Numbered from the stretch's first letter, positions 46,168 through 56,425 are shown. The stretch: 64,000 nt of DNA from Deinococcus seoulensis (GCF_014648115.1 NZ_BMQM01000014.1:41465-105464), one strand, 5' to 3'. Notes: generated by a model from the letters alone, not told the origin. Numbers and translations are program-made.

Positions 46168-48545
46168 CCCGCCCCGCCCCACTGACCCTGGGCGCACTGA
46201 CCCTGGCGGCGCTGCTTCCCGCCGCCCTGCTCCCCACGGCAACGGCCAGCGCGGTCCGGCCCGCCCAGCTCGCAGGGACCGCCCAGGCCGCCCAGTCCCT
46301 GCCGCCCACCGACCTGGCCGTCAGCGCCGAGGCCACCCGCGCGCACCTCGCGGACGCCGCGCTGGAACTGGACTTCGACCCGGCCGCCGCCACGCGCCTG
46401 ACCCGGCAGGCCCGCCAGGACGCCGCGCCCCTGCTGAGCGCCCTGAACGCCGCCGACCCCGCCAGCGCCCGCGCGGTGAGCGCCGCCCTGACCCGCGCCG
46501 AGACGGCCGCCCGCCAGCAGGACCCGGCCGCCCTGGCCCGCGCCCGCGCGGACGCCTGGACGGCGCTGCTGCGAGGCTCGCTGCGCGCCCTGGAACGCGC
46601 CGTGTTGGCCGCCGACGCACCCGCCGCCCGGCAGTGGCTGGCCGTGCGGGAGTACCGCGTGGCGAGCAGCCTGACCCGCCTGAACGCCGACGCCACCGCC
46701 GCCGCCGAGGCCCTGGCCGCCGGGACGCTCGCCCCGCAGGCCGCGCTGAGCGCCATACGCTCGGACCTGCTCGACGCTTACCAGGCCCGCCTGAACGACG
46801 CGCTGCGCGACCTGCAACTCAGCCAGCAGCGCGGCTTCCGCACCCTGGCCGCCGAGCAGCAGGCACTGGCCGCCGGGTACTTCCGCATCCTGGCACCCGC
46901 CTACGCCGGGCAGCGCGGACAGGCCGCCACGCAGTCCCTCCAGGCCGACCTGAACGCCCTGCCCGGCAGTCTCGCGCGGGTCACGCAGCAACTCGGGGAC
47001 TTCCGGGCCGCGCCCCTCTCGGCCCGTGACATCCGCGCGCGGGCCTCGCAGGTCACGCGGTTCCTGTCGCTGGTACCCGTCGAGTACGCCCGCGGCGTGA
47101 ACGAGACCGGCCCCGCCCCCACCGTGCAGCGCGAGGTCGAGATCAACGAGGCCCGCACCTTCCTCAGCGGCGCGCAGAGCGCCCTGGCCGACCTGACCCC
47201 CCTGCTGCCCGCCACGCAGGCCCGCACCCTGACCGGCGACCTGAACACCCTGGCCGCCGACCTGAGCCAGACGGCACTGAACGCCCACGTGCCCGGCGCG
47301 GCCGACGTGCAGCGGCGCGTGGACACCCAGCTGACCGCCCTGCGCGCCGCGTTCCCCGCCGACTGGCAACGCGCCGAACCCGGCGCGGACCTCGACGTGA
47401 TCCGCCGCCAGCTCGACGCGGTCGTCGCCGCCGCCGCCGCCCACGACTGGACGGCCGCCGAGACCGCCCGCCTGGACGCCTACGCCCTGCTCGAAAGCGG
47501 CACCGAGGCCCGCATCGCCGTGTTCAACCCGGACCTCAAGACCCGCCTCGAAGACCTGCTCTGGAACGGCCACGCGCCACGCGGACTGGCCGAACTGATC
47601 CGCGCCCGCGCCGACGACCGCGCCTTCCAGACCACCCGCGCCGCCCTGCAGACCACCCTGGCCGACGTGGCCCGCATCCTGGGCACCGAGGTCGCGCCCG
47701 CCGCCGTCGCCACCAACGCCGGCATCATCGTGTTCCGCGAGGGCCTGGAAGCCGTGCTGATCCTGGCCGCGCTGATGGGCAGCCTGCGCCGCCAGGACGT
47801 CCGGCACCTGCGCCGCCCCATGTGGCTGGGCGCCGCCGGAGCGTTCGCCGCGACCGCCGCCACCTGGTACGCGCTACAGGGCGCGCTGGGCCTGCTGGGC
47901 CGCTACGGCGAGAAACTCGAGGCGGTCGTGAGCCTGATCGCCATCGGCGTGCTGCTGCTGATCATGAACTGGTTCTTCCATCAGGTGTACTGGACCGACC
48001 GCATGGCCGCCTTCCAGAAACACAAGCACGAACTCACGCGCGGTCCCGGCAGCGCCGCCCTGCGCGTGCAGTGGTGGGGACTGGCCGTGCTGGGCTTCAC
48101 CAGCGTGTACCGCGAGGGCTTCGAGACCGTGCTGTTCCTGCAGTCCCTGGCCCTCCAGGCGGGCGCCGCCACCGTCCTGAGCGGCACCGCCGTCGGCCTG
48201 GGCAGCGTGCTGGCCATCGGCGCGGCCGTGTTCAGACTCCAGGCGAAACTGCCCATGAAGAAACTGCTGGTCTGGACCGGCATGCTGATCTGCGCCGTGC
48301 TGGGCGTCATGGTCGGCAACACCGTCCACACCCTGCAACTGGTCGGCTGGCTGCCCGTGCACCCGCTGCCCGTCACGCTGCCCGCCAGCCTGGGCCTGTG
48401 GCTTGGCCTGCACGGCACCTGGGAAGGCGTCGCCCTTCAGGCCGCGTCGGTGACGGCCGTGATCGGGTCGTTCTTCGCCGCCGAGGCCATCAAGGAACGC
48501 GACCTCAACCGCCGCCGAGCCGGGCACGCCCCCGCGAACACCTGA
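46164..48545 (+). CDS. FTR1-family iron permease with a long periplasmic N-terminal domain
   Basis: The 793-residue protein begins with a signal-like helix, then about 480 residues of helical periplasmic sequence. The C-terminal third (residues about 515-785) is a seven-helix FTR1/EfeU permease. Its two iron-binding motifs are REGLE at 525-529 and REGFE at 650-654. EfeU-type permeases import iron, usually after oxidation of ferrous iron. The start is GTG 46164, overlapping the upstream gene by 4 bases. The frame is open much further upstream, but that is a shadow of the imelysin-like gene. The TGA stop is the first triplet of a dispersed repeat. Confidence 0.92.
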   Translation: MTRPAPLTLGALTLAALLPAALLPTATASAVRPAQLAGTAQAAQSLPPTDLAVSAEATRAHLADAALELDFDPAAATRLTRQARQDAAPLLSALNAADPASARAVSAALTRAETAARQQDPAALARARADAWTALLRGSLRALERAVLAADAPAARQWLAVREYRVASSLTRLNADATAAAEALAAGTLAPQAALSAIRSDLLDAYQARLNDALRDLQLSQQRGFRTLAAEQQALAAGYFRILAPAYAGQRGQAATQSLQADLNALPGSLARVTQQLGDFRAAPLSARDIRARASQVTRFLSLVPVEYARGVNETGPAPTVQREVEINEARTFLSGAQSALADLTPLLPATQARTLTGDLNTLAADLSQTALNAHVPGAADVQRRVDTQLTALRAAFPADWQRAEPGADLDVIRRQLDAVVAAAAAHDWTAAETARLDAYALLESGTEARIAVFNPDLKTRLEDLLWNGHAPRGLAELIRARADDRAFQTTRAALQTTLADVARILGTEVAPAAVATNAGIIVFREGLEAVLILAALMGSLRRQDVRHLRRPMWLGAAGAFAATAATWYALQGALGLLGRYGEKLEAVVSLIAIGVLLLIMNWFFHQVYWTDRMAAFQKHKHELTRGPGSAALRVQWWGLAVLGFTSVYREGFETVLFLQSLALQAGAATVLSGTAVGLGSVLAIGAAVFRLQAKLPMKKLLVWTGMLICAVLGVMVGNTVHTLQLVGWLPVHPLPVTLPASLGLWLGLHGTWEGVALQAASVTAVIGSFFAAEAIKERDLNRRRAGHAPANT

Positions 48546-48703
48546 TACGGACTCCGATTGAATGGGCTACAAAGCCCGCCGGGTCCGAGCGGATGCGACT
48601 CGTAGAGCTGCCCCGCAGAGGAGGAGAAAAACGGGTTCCGGACGTGGAGTTGACAGATCGTTGGTGTTCCGATCTGTTAACGAAATAAACGGAGTCCGTA
48701 TGA
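48543..48703 (+). repeat. Dispersed intergenic repeat, copy E (best-preserved ends)
   Basis: The 161-bp copy has ends TGATACGGACTCCG and CGGAGTCCGTATGA, a 14-bp inverted pair with one mismatch. Its first TGA is the stop of the FTR1 gene. It holds GGGCTACAAAGCCC, then GACTCGTAGAGCTGCCCCGCAGAG (inverted match to the tail of copy C), GGTTCCGGACGTGGAGTTG and AACGAAATAAACGGAGTCCG. Confidence 0.88.
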
Positions 48704-48716
48704 TCTGGCCTCCGGA

Positions 48717-50033
48717 TCAGGACTCGCAGCGTTCAGGCCGTGCAGTGGGCGGCGCGCCGTCCGGGTCGTGGCCTGACGGTTGCTGCGGCCGCGGCACCGG
48801 CAGGTGCGCCTCAGGTCGGTGCGTATCAGGCCTGGGTGCCTCGGCCCTGGGCGGCCGGTGCGGCGCGTGATGACTGCCCGGGGCCGCGTCCGGCAGGCTC
48901 GGGTCTCCGGTCGCCCGCACCACCCGGTCACGCCCGGCGGCCTTCGCGGCGTACATGGCGTCGTCGGCGCGCAGGAACGCGTGCTGCATCGCCTGGGCGG
49001 CGTCCCAGCCGCTCACGCCGATGCTGACCGTCACGCGCAGGTCGTTCCAGGGCGTCGCGGCCACCGCCGCGCGGACCGTCTCGGCCAGCCGCGCGGCGCC
49101 GTCCTCGTTGTCCGGCGTGAACACGATGAACTCCTCACCGCCCCAGCGGGCCGCCACGCCGCCCCCCGGCACGTGCTCCAGCAGCACCCGGCCGATCAGT
49201 TCCAGCACCTGATCCCCCACCGCGTGCCCGAAACGGTCGTTGATGGGTTTGAAGGCGTCCACGTCCAGCACCAGCAGCGACCCCCCGGCCCGCACGGCCC
49301 GCGCGGCCCGCACCTGCGCGTCGAAGCCCCGGCGGTTGAGCAGGCCCGTGAGCGGGTCACGCACCGACAGTTCCTGCGCGGCCTGCATGCGTCCCGCCAG
49401 TTCCGAGAGGGTCTGCCGCATGATCACGCCCACGATCAGCAGCGCGAACATCCCGGTGTTCACCCACTGCGGCACCAGCAGATCGGCGCTGCTCAGACCA
49501 CTCAGCAGCCGGACTTCCGTGCGGTACGCCAGCAGCAGCAGCAACGCCACCGGCACGGACGCCTGCGGCGGCAGCACCAGCAGCAACCCCGCCACGATGA
49601 ACAGCATCACGTTCCCCAGCAGGTCGTGCCCCAGCACCTGCTCGGGCCGCTGCGCGTACAGCACCAGGAACCCCACGCCACTGACGGTCAGCAGGCCCGC
49701 GAACACCCACTCGGCCACCGGCAGCCGCGCCGGACGCCGCACCACCAGCACGAACATCACCACCGCGCCCACCATCACCGACAGGTGCAGCGCCGCCGTC
49801 ACCCACGCGCCCCGCTGCGCAAGCAGGTGCAGCAGCATCACCAGTCCCGGCGTGGCCGCCAGCACCGCGAACAGGTACCCGCGGACCTTCACCCGCGTGA
49901 TTTCCGGCGCGTCCGGTATCCCGCCGGGCAGCGGCGCACCCAGCCACGCCGCCAGCCGCGCCCACCACGCCCGCACGCCGCCACGCCGCCAACTGCGGGT
50001 GGACCGGCCAGGGGGTGGGGCGCTTGGCGGCAT
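48717..50033 (-). CDS. Membrane diguanylate cyclase (GGDEF)
   Basis: The 438-residue protein has six hydrophobic helices (about residues 50-205), a short coiled linker and a GGDEF domain (about 215-370). Landmarks are DPLTGLLNRRGFD, DVDAFKPINDRFGHAVGD and WGGEEFIVF. There is no RxxD site. The last 60 residues are His/Pro-rich and disordered. ATG 50033 is preceded by GGAGGAG and is preferred over an open start 14 codons earlier. It should synthesise c-di-GMP in response to a membrane signal. Confidence 0.93.
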   Translation of the reverse strand: MPPSAPPPGRSTRSWRRGGVRAWWARLAAWLGAPLPGGIPDAPEITRVKVRGYLFAVLAATPGLVMLLHLLAQRGAWVTAALHLSVMVGAVVMFVLVVRRPARLPVAEWVFAGLLTVSGVGFLVLYAQRPEQVLGHDLLGNVMLFIVAGLLLVLPPQASVPVALLLLLAYRTEVRLLSGLSSADLLVPQWVNTGMFALLIVGVIMRQTLSELAGRMQAAQELSVRDPLTGLLNRRGFDAQVRAARAVRAGGSLLVLDVDAFKPINDRFGHAVGDQVLELIGRVLLEHVPGGGVAARWGGEEFIVFTPDNEDGAARLAETVRAAVAATPWNDLRVTVSIGVSGWDAAQAMQHAFLRADDAMYAAKAAGRDRVVRATGDPSLPDAAPGSHHAPHRPPRAEAPRPDTHRPEAHLPVPRPQQPSGHDPDGAPPTARPERCES

Positions 50034-50198
50034 GCCAGTTCTCCTCCGCCACCGGGAACGAGTGGCGTGCACCACATCCTGCCCAGGTCCATCTGACGAA
50101 ACTCTTTCCCGGGCCCGTGTCCTGCGACTCCCTGCCCCGGAGTCAGTGCGGCCAGTCGCAGGGCACGGGCACGTTCCCCGGTACCGGACGACAGCGCG

Positions 50199-50423
50199 CT
50201 ACGTCTCGGACACCGGGTCGGATACCGGGTCGGACACTGGATCAGCCACGGGGTCAGCGACCGGGTCGGAGACCGGATCTGTTGCCGGTCCGGTGTGCTG
50301 CGCCGCTGCCTCGTCGGCGGGGGCCACCTGCGCCCCGGGTGCCTGTGGTGCCTGCTGCCCGAGGTTTTCCAGCAGCAGTTGAATCTGTTGCAGGTTCGCT
50401 GTGGCGTGTCGGTCGGCTCCCAT
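50199..50423 (-). CDS. Small protein with DPVS/DPVA repeat tail
   Basis: This possible 74-residue protein starts MGADRHATANLQQIQLLLENLGQQ, an amphipathic-helix-like N-terminus. After an Ala/Gln/Pro linker it ends in six four-residue repeats (DPVS or DPVA). A ribosome site is weak. It lies in a 546-nt gap (50034-50579) with no other candidate, and the opposite strand gives only Arg/Pro-rich shadows. The evidence is composition and context only. Confidence 0.45.
   Translation of the reverse strand: MGADRHATANLQQIQLLLENLGQQAPQAPGAQVAPADEAAAQHTGPATDPVSDPVADPVADPVSDPVSDPVSET
50208..50279 (-). repeat. Six 12-bp tandem repeats
   Basis: Six imperfect 12-bp units (consensus GATCCGGTCTCC on the minus strand, variable) encode DPVS or DPVA in the small protein. 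Confidence 0.8.
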
Positions 50424-50579
50424 ACCGGCAGGGTGACACACCCGGGCGCGGCGCGTTGCGGCACATGCACGCCTGCCAGGCACCGGGCGTGGGTTGCGGC
50501 GCGGGGTTAAGGTTCAATGCCCGTTCTCTTAAGCTGCGCCGGTTCCGTCGTCAGGCACCGTCCCGTACGCTGAGGGCAG

Positions 50580-51857
50580 ATGGCGCACGGTGACGATCAG
50601 GCAACCGGTCCCGCGCTGGGGGCGACCCCGCAGGGACAACCCAGGCAGGGTCAGCCGCAGGCCCGCGCCGGGGTTGCCGGTGCCCCCACCCTGCCCGCGC
50701 ACGCGCTGTCCGCCGGGGCCGTGCGGGCCGCGCTGGACGTGATGCCCCACCAGATGGCCGTGCTGGACATGCAGGGCACGATCCTGCTGTGCAACCGCGC
50801 CTGGAACGACTTCATGCGCGACAACGGCGGTGACCCCGCCACGTGCGGGCCGGGCGTGAATTACCTGCGCGTGTGCGAGAACGCCAGTGGCCCCTGCGCC
50901 GACGAGGGCCAGGAGGTCGCCAGCGGCCTGCGGCGCGTCCTGGCGCGCGAGGATGACACGTTCAGCATCGAGTACCCCTGCCACAGCCCGCAGGAGGAAC
51001 GCTGGTTCCAGCTGACCGCCACGCCCTTCGACGACGGGCACACCCGTTTCCTGCTGATCACGCATGAGAACGTCACCGAGCGCCGCCACGCCGAGATCCG
51101 CGAGGCGGACCTGGACGCCGAGGTGCGGCAGGAGGTCGCGCTGCGCACCCTGACGCTGCGCAGCGAGATGGACGAACTCGACTCGTTCATCGGGTCCGTC
51201 TCGCACGACCTGCGCGCCCCCGTGCGGCACATCCAGGGGTTCCTGACCCTGCTGCGCCGCCGCCTGAATCCCCGCCTGAACGAGGAGGACCGCCGCCTGC
51301 TGAGCGTCCTCGACGGCGCCACCCAGCGCCTTCAGAGCATGATCGACGAACTGCTGAAACTGGCGCGTGTCGCCCAGACCTCGTTGCAGGTGCGGGACCT
51401 GAACCTCGCGCAGGTGGTCCTGCGGGCCTGGGCGAACATCGCCCCGGAAACCGAGGGCCGCGAGATCGAGTGGATCGCGGGGGACCTGCCGGTCGTGCGC
51501 GGCGACCCGCAACTGCTGATGCTGGCCTTCGAGAACCTGCTCAGCAACGCCGTGAAGTACACCTCGGGCCGCGAGCGTGCGCGCGTGGAAGTCGGCGCGC
51601 GCGACGGCGGCGACCACTGGGTGGTGTTCGTGCAGGATGACGGCGTGGGCTTCGACCCGCGCTACACCGAGCGGCTGTTCGGGGCGTTCCAGCGGCTGCA
51701 CACCGAGCAGGAATTCTCGGGCGTGGGCATGGGTCTCGCGAACGTCAAACGCATCGTCACCCGGCACGGCGGGCAGGTCTGGGCCGAAAGTCACCCTGGT
51801 GACGGCGCGACCTTCTACATCAGCTTCCCGAAACCCACCACCCACGCGGCCACCTGA
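50580..51857 (+). CDS. PAS-domain sensor histidine kinase
   Basis: The 425-residue soluble kinase has a PAS fold (about residues 45-170: VLDMQGTILLCNRAWNDFM). A HisKA domain follows with phospho-acceptor His209 in GSVSHDLRAPVRHIQGF, then an HATPase_c domain with N box NLLSNAVKY, G1 DDGVGFDP and G2 GVGMGLAN. The PAS part contains two Cys (CGPGVNYLRVC) spaced as in redox- or heme-linked sensors, but this is suggestive only. No response regulator is adjacent. TACGCT 8 nt before the ATG and GAGGGCAG give mixed start signals. The TGA stop is part of a TGATCCGGAGTCCG repeat end. Confidence 0.93.
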   Translation: MAHGDDQATGPALGATPQGQPRQGQPQARAGVAGAPTLPAHALSAGAVRAALDVMPHQMAVLDMQGTILLCNRAWNDFMRDNGGDPATCGPGVNYLRVCENASGPCADEGQEVASGLRRVLAREDDTFSIEYPCHSPQEERWFQLTATPFDDGHTRFLLITHENVTERRHAEIREADLDAEVRQEVALRTLTLRSEMDELDSFIGSVSHDLRAPVRHIQGFLTLLRRRLNPRLNEEDRRLLSVLDGATQRLQSMIDELLKLARVAQTSLQVRDLNLAQVVLRAWANIAPETEGREIEWIAGDLPVVRGDPQLLMLAFENLLSNAVKYTSGRERARVEVGARDGGDHWVVFVQDDGVGFDPRYTERLFGAFQRLHTEQEFSGVGMGLANVKRIVTRHGGQVWAESHPGDGATFYISFPKPTTHAAT

Positions 51858-51868
51858 TCCGGAGTCCG
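51855..51868 (+). repeat. Solitary end of the dispersed repeat (copy F)
   Basis: TGATCCGGAGTCCG resembles the TGATACGGACTCCG end of the other copies and again contributes the stop codon of the upstream gene. No internal repeat sequence follows. Confidence 0.5.
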
Positions 51869-51875
51869 CATGAAA

Positions 51876-51908
51876 CGCCCCCCCGCCTGAACAGCTGCGG
51901 GGGGGGCG
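51876..51908. terminator. GC hairpin between convergent genes
   Basis: CGCCCCCCCGC pairs with GCGGGGGGGGCG over a 10-nt loop, between the histidine kinase and purine permease stops. It is a likely bidirectional terminator. Confidence 0.6.
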
Positions 51909-51922
51909 GGCGTGGTCGGGGG

Positions 51923-53317
<1,395 letters not shown>

Positions 53318-53516
53318 GGGGGGCCTCCAGGGAACTGCCAGGGGAAACTGACAGGGGAACTGCGGCGTCGCGGGGCGAAACCGGAAGTCGCCATTACACC
53401 ACGCCGGCCGACCGTCCAGACGTGGGCGAATGCCCCCTTCATGAAGGTGCGCCGCGCGCAGGGAGGCCCGCCGGGGGGGAGGGGCAGATGCCTGTCACGC
53501 GCCCCGCCGCTCCGCT

Positions 53517-53522
53517 TACACT
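53517..53522 (+). promoter_or_regulatory. -10 box TACACT 7 nt before a short leader ORF
   Basis: TACACT is followed after 7 nt by ATG 53530, the pattern seen at other leaderless starts here. The ATG opens a 14-codon ORF whose TGA overlaps the start of the next gene. Confidence 0.45.
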
Positions 53523-53529
53523 GGGTGCA

Positions 53530-53574
53530 ATGTCGACGGCTGGAAGCTCACGCCAGGCGCGCCGCTGCCCATGA
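53530..53574 (+). CDS. Possible leaderless leader peptide upstream of the GGDEF/HD-GYP gene
   Basis: A 14-codon ORF (MSTAGSSRQARRCP) ends in TGA at 53572-53574, overlapping ATG 53571. The large gene has no ribosome site of its own, so translational coupling is plausible. It could also be untranslated leader sequence. Confidence 0.3.
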   Translation: MSTAGSSRQARRCP

Positions 53575-56234
53575 TGTGGCACGACGTGCTGACGCTCCTG
53601 AGCGGCCTGGGCGTGGCGCTCGTCGCGGCCGTCCTGCTCAGCGCCGATCTGCGCGCGTGGCCGCCCCGCCCACCCCGCGCGCGCCAGTTGACGTACGCGC
53701 TGCTGGCCGGACTGACCGGCGTGACCCTGATGCTGTACCCGCTGCCGCTGTCGTCCGGGATCTTCGTGGACCTGCGGTACCTGCCGGCCGTGCTGCTCAC
53801 GCTGCTGTTCGGGCCGGGCTGGGGCACGCTGGCACTGCTGCCCGTGCTGATCATGCGCGCCGTGTTGGGCGGCGCGGGGGTCGGGCCGGCCATCATGTCG
53901 GCGCTGGCGGCGCTGCTGATCGCGGGCGTCATTCACCGCCGCGTGGGCCTGCGCCTGTTCACGCAGCCGCGACTGTGGACGCTGCTGCCGCTGATCTTCG
54001 TGTTCAACGGCGTGGGCCTGCTGCTGCAACCGGGCGGCGCGCCGCTGTTCCAGCGGGTGTACGGCCCGCTGATGCTGGTGAACGTCCTGGCCCTGAGCGC
54101 CGTGCTGCTGGTCGTGCACCTGCGCGCCCGGCACCTCGAGTCCCTGCTGGACCTGCGCCGCGCCGCGTTCACGGACGCCCTGACCGGCCTGAACAACCGC
54201 CGTCAGTTCGACCTGGATCTCGCGGAACTGGACGCCGGGCAGCACCTCGTGGCGCTGGACGTGGACTTCTTCAAGCAGGTGAACGACCGCCTGGGGCACG
54301 CGGCGGGCGACCGGGTGCTGCGCGAGGTCGCGCAGGTCCTGCTGCGCAGCGTCCGCCCGCAGGACAGCGTGTACCGCGTGGGCGGCGAGGAGTTCGCGCT
54401 GATCCTGCGCGGCCTGACGCCCGAGCAGGGCCTGATGGTCACGCAACGCTGCCTGAGCGCCGCGCAGCAGATCGACGGGGGCGGGCAACCCGTGACCCTC
54501 TCGGCCGGGTGGACCCTCACGCAACCCGACGAGCCCGGCGAGACGACCCTGGCCCGCGCGGACGCGGCGCTGTACCGCGCCAAGGCCGCCGGCCGCAACC
54601 GCGTGGAGATCGACCCCGGCACCGACCAGACGCAGGCCGTGACGCTCGCCGCCCGCCGCACCCTGGCCCTGCTGGCCCGCGACCACGACCCGGACGCCGC
54701 CGACTGGCTGGCCCTGCTGCAGGCCGCCGTGCAGGACGTTCCGGGCGCGCAGAGCGGCACGCTGTACGTCCTGAACCGCGGGGATTTCCTGCTGTGCGCC
54801 CAGACCGGGTTCAGTGACGACCTGCTGGGACAGCGGCGCTCACCGGCCAGCCTGCTGCGCTGGTACGCCGGGCCGCCCGGCGACTGGCAGGCGGGCGCGC
54901 CGCGCGTCCTGCGCGGCGAGGCGGTCCGCGTGAACACCCACGCCGCCAGCGAGGTCGAGGCGCAGGTGACCGGACAGGAGTCCTTCCGGCACCTGTCCGT
55001 GGACGGCATTCACGAGACGCTGGGCGTCCCGGTCGCCGTGGACGGCCTGGTCATGGCCTTCTTGAACCTCGACCGGGTCGCGCCCGGCCCGCCGTTCGGA
55101 CCGGACGCGCAGCGCACCGCCCGCACCTTCACCGAGCAGGTCGCCGCGCTGCTGCGCGCCCGCGCCCGGCGCGTCCTGGCGGCCCGGCAGCAGCGGGAAC
55201 TGGAGGCGCTCGCCCGCCTGAGCGGCACGCTGCGCGGCGCCCTCAGCACCGAGCAGGTCATCGCGGCCGTGACCGGCACCAGCCGCGCCCTGCTCGGCGC
55301 GCGCGAGATCGTGTTCCTGCAGTACGACCCGCGCGGCGACCGGCTGGTGTCCCGGCACCTGCTGGGCGTCAGCGAGACCGAGGGCCGCGTGACCCTCCCG
55401 CGCGGGCAGGGGCTCGCGTGGGCCGCGCTGGAGGGCCGCGAGACGCTGCGCGTCGTGGACGTGCGCGGCACCAGCCGCATTCACCGCCCCGCGTTCCTGA
55501 CGGGCGGCGCCATGATGGCCGCGCCGCTGCACCTGCGCGGGCAACCGCTGGGCGTGGTGTGCTTCACCCGCGACGAACCCTTCGGCGCCGAGGACGCCGA
55601 CCTGATCGACATCCTGACCCCGCACGTCCTCTCCGCGCTGGAACGCGCCCGAGAACGCGCCGAACTTCAGGACGCGCAGACCGGGGCGCTGCTGACCCTG
55701 GGCCTGAGCCTCGAAACGCGCGGCCTGGAACGCCCCGGCCACACCCGGCGCGTCATGGCGCTCGCCACGCGACTGGCCCGCACCCTGAACCTGGACGAAC
55801 CGGCCCGCCGCGCCCTGCTGCACGGCGCGGCCCTGCACGACATCGGCCTCACGGTCGGCCCGCACGCCACGCACCCGCAGGCGGGCGAGACCCTGGCCCG
55901 GCAGGTCGGGGGGCTGCACCCGGACACGCTGGCCGTCATCCGCCACCACCACGAACGCTGGGACGGTCAGGGCTTCCCGGACGGACTGAGCGCAGAGCAG
56001 ATTCCGCTGCTGGCCCGCGCCTTCGCCCTGATCGACACCCTGGACACCCTGAGCGACCCGCCCGGCGCCCAGGCGCCCCCCAGCCCGGACGAACTGTACC
56101 GGCGCGTGCAGCGGCAGGCGGGCGCGCAACTGGACCCCGCCATGACGGCCCTGCTGCCGGACCTGCTGGACCTGCCGCTCAGCCTGCCGGGCGCGGCGCC
56201 GTCCGGTGACGCGGGCTCCGGCCTGTCCGGCTGA
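53571..56234 (+). CDS. Membrane GGDEF protein with GAF domains and a degenerate HD-GYP domain
   Basis: The 887-residue protein has 5TMR-LYT-like helices (residues 5-195, SSGIFVDLRYLPAVL) and a GGDEF domain (200-360) with RVGGEEFALIL. RPQD lies five residues before it, an intact RxxD feedback site. Two GAF-like parts follow (about 375-525 and 545-695), then a shortened HD-GYP domain (705-870). The latter keeps LHDIG and HHHERWDGQGFPDGL but lacks the Lys and the following loop of a normal HD-GYP, with about 10-15 residues missing after HDIG. Cyclase activity is likely. Phosphodiesterase activity is doubtful. Confidence 0.92.
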   Translation: MMWHDVLTLLSGLGVALVAAVLLSADLRAWPPRPPRARQLTYALLAGLTGVTLMLYPLPLSSGIFVDLRYLPAVLLTLLFGPGWGTLALLPVLIMRAVLGGAGVGPAIMSALAALLIAGVIHRRVGLRLFTQPRLWTLLPLIFVFNGVGLLLQPGGAPLFQRVYGPLMLVNVLALSAVLLVVHLRARHLESLLDLRRAAFTDALTGLNNRRQFDLDLAELDAGQHLVALDVDFFKQVNDRLGHAAGDRVLREVAQVLLRSVRPQDSVYRVGGEEFALILRGLTPEQGLMVTQRCLSAAQQIDGGGQPVTLSAGWTLTQPDEPGETTLARADAALYRAKAAGRNRVEIDPGTDQTQAVTLAARRTLALLARDHDPDAADWLALLQAAVQDVPGAQSGTLYVLNRGDFLLCAQTGFSDDLLGQRRSPASLLRWYAGPPGDWQAGAPRVLRGEAVRVNTHAASEVEAQVTGQESFRHLSVDGIHETLGVPVAVDGLVMAFLNLDRVAPGPPFGPDAQRTARTFTEQVAALLRARARRVLAARQQRELEALARLSGTLRGALSTEQVIAAVTGTSRALLGAREIVFLQYDPRGDRLVSRHLLGVSETEGRVTLPRGQGLAWAALEGRETLRVVDVRGTSRIHRPAFLTGGAMMAAPLHLRGQPLGVVCFTRDEPFGAEDADLIDILTPHVLSALERARERAELQDAQTGALLTLGLSLETRGLERPGHTRRVMALATRLARTLNLDEPARRALLHGAALHDIGLTVGPHATHPQAGETLARQVGGLHPDTLAVIRHHHERWDGQGFPDGLSAEQIPLLARAFALIDTLDTLSDPPGAQAPPSPDELYRRVQRQAGAQLDPAMTALLPDLLDLPLSLPGAAPSGDAGSGLSG

Positions 56235-56248
56235 GCGGCGCGCCGGGC

Positions 56249-56276
56249 TTGCATTCCGCGCGGGCCGGTGTACACT
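56249..56276 (+). promoter_or_regulatory. Promoter of the thiamine operon
   Basis: -35 TTGCAT and -10 TACACT are 16 nt apart. Transcription would begin near 56283, at the 5' edge of the TPP riboswitch. Confidence 0.65.
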
Positions 56277-56282
56277 CCGGGC

Positions 56283-56383
56283 AGTCACCAGGGGTGCCGC
56301 GCATCTGGCGCGCGGCTGAGAGAACAGCGTGTTCAACCCTAGGAACCTGATCTGGTTTGCACCAGCGGAGGGAGAGTGACGGT
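56283..56383 (+). ncRNA. TPP riboswitch (THI element)
   Basis: The conserved blocks are in order: CAGGGGTGCC, GGCTGAGAGA, AACCCTAGGAACCTGATCTGG and a closing CACCAGCGGAGGGAGAG. These define the thiamine pyrophosphate aptamer. It sits upstream of thiC with an intrinsic terminator 43 nt after it, so TPP should stop transcription before the operon. Confidence 0.96.
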
Positions 56384-56425
56384 TGAAGCTCACTGCTGCG
56401 GCCCCCGCGCCGCCCCAGGATCATC

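Noticed and set aside
53318..53516. Purine riboswitch upstream of the AzgA-like permease
   Set aside because: None of the conserved purine-aptamer loops is present, only two short direct repeats.
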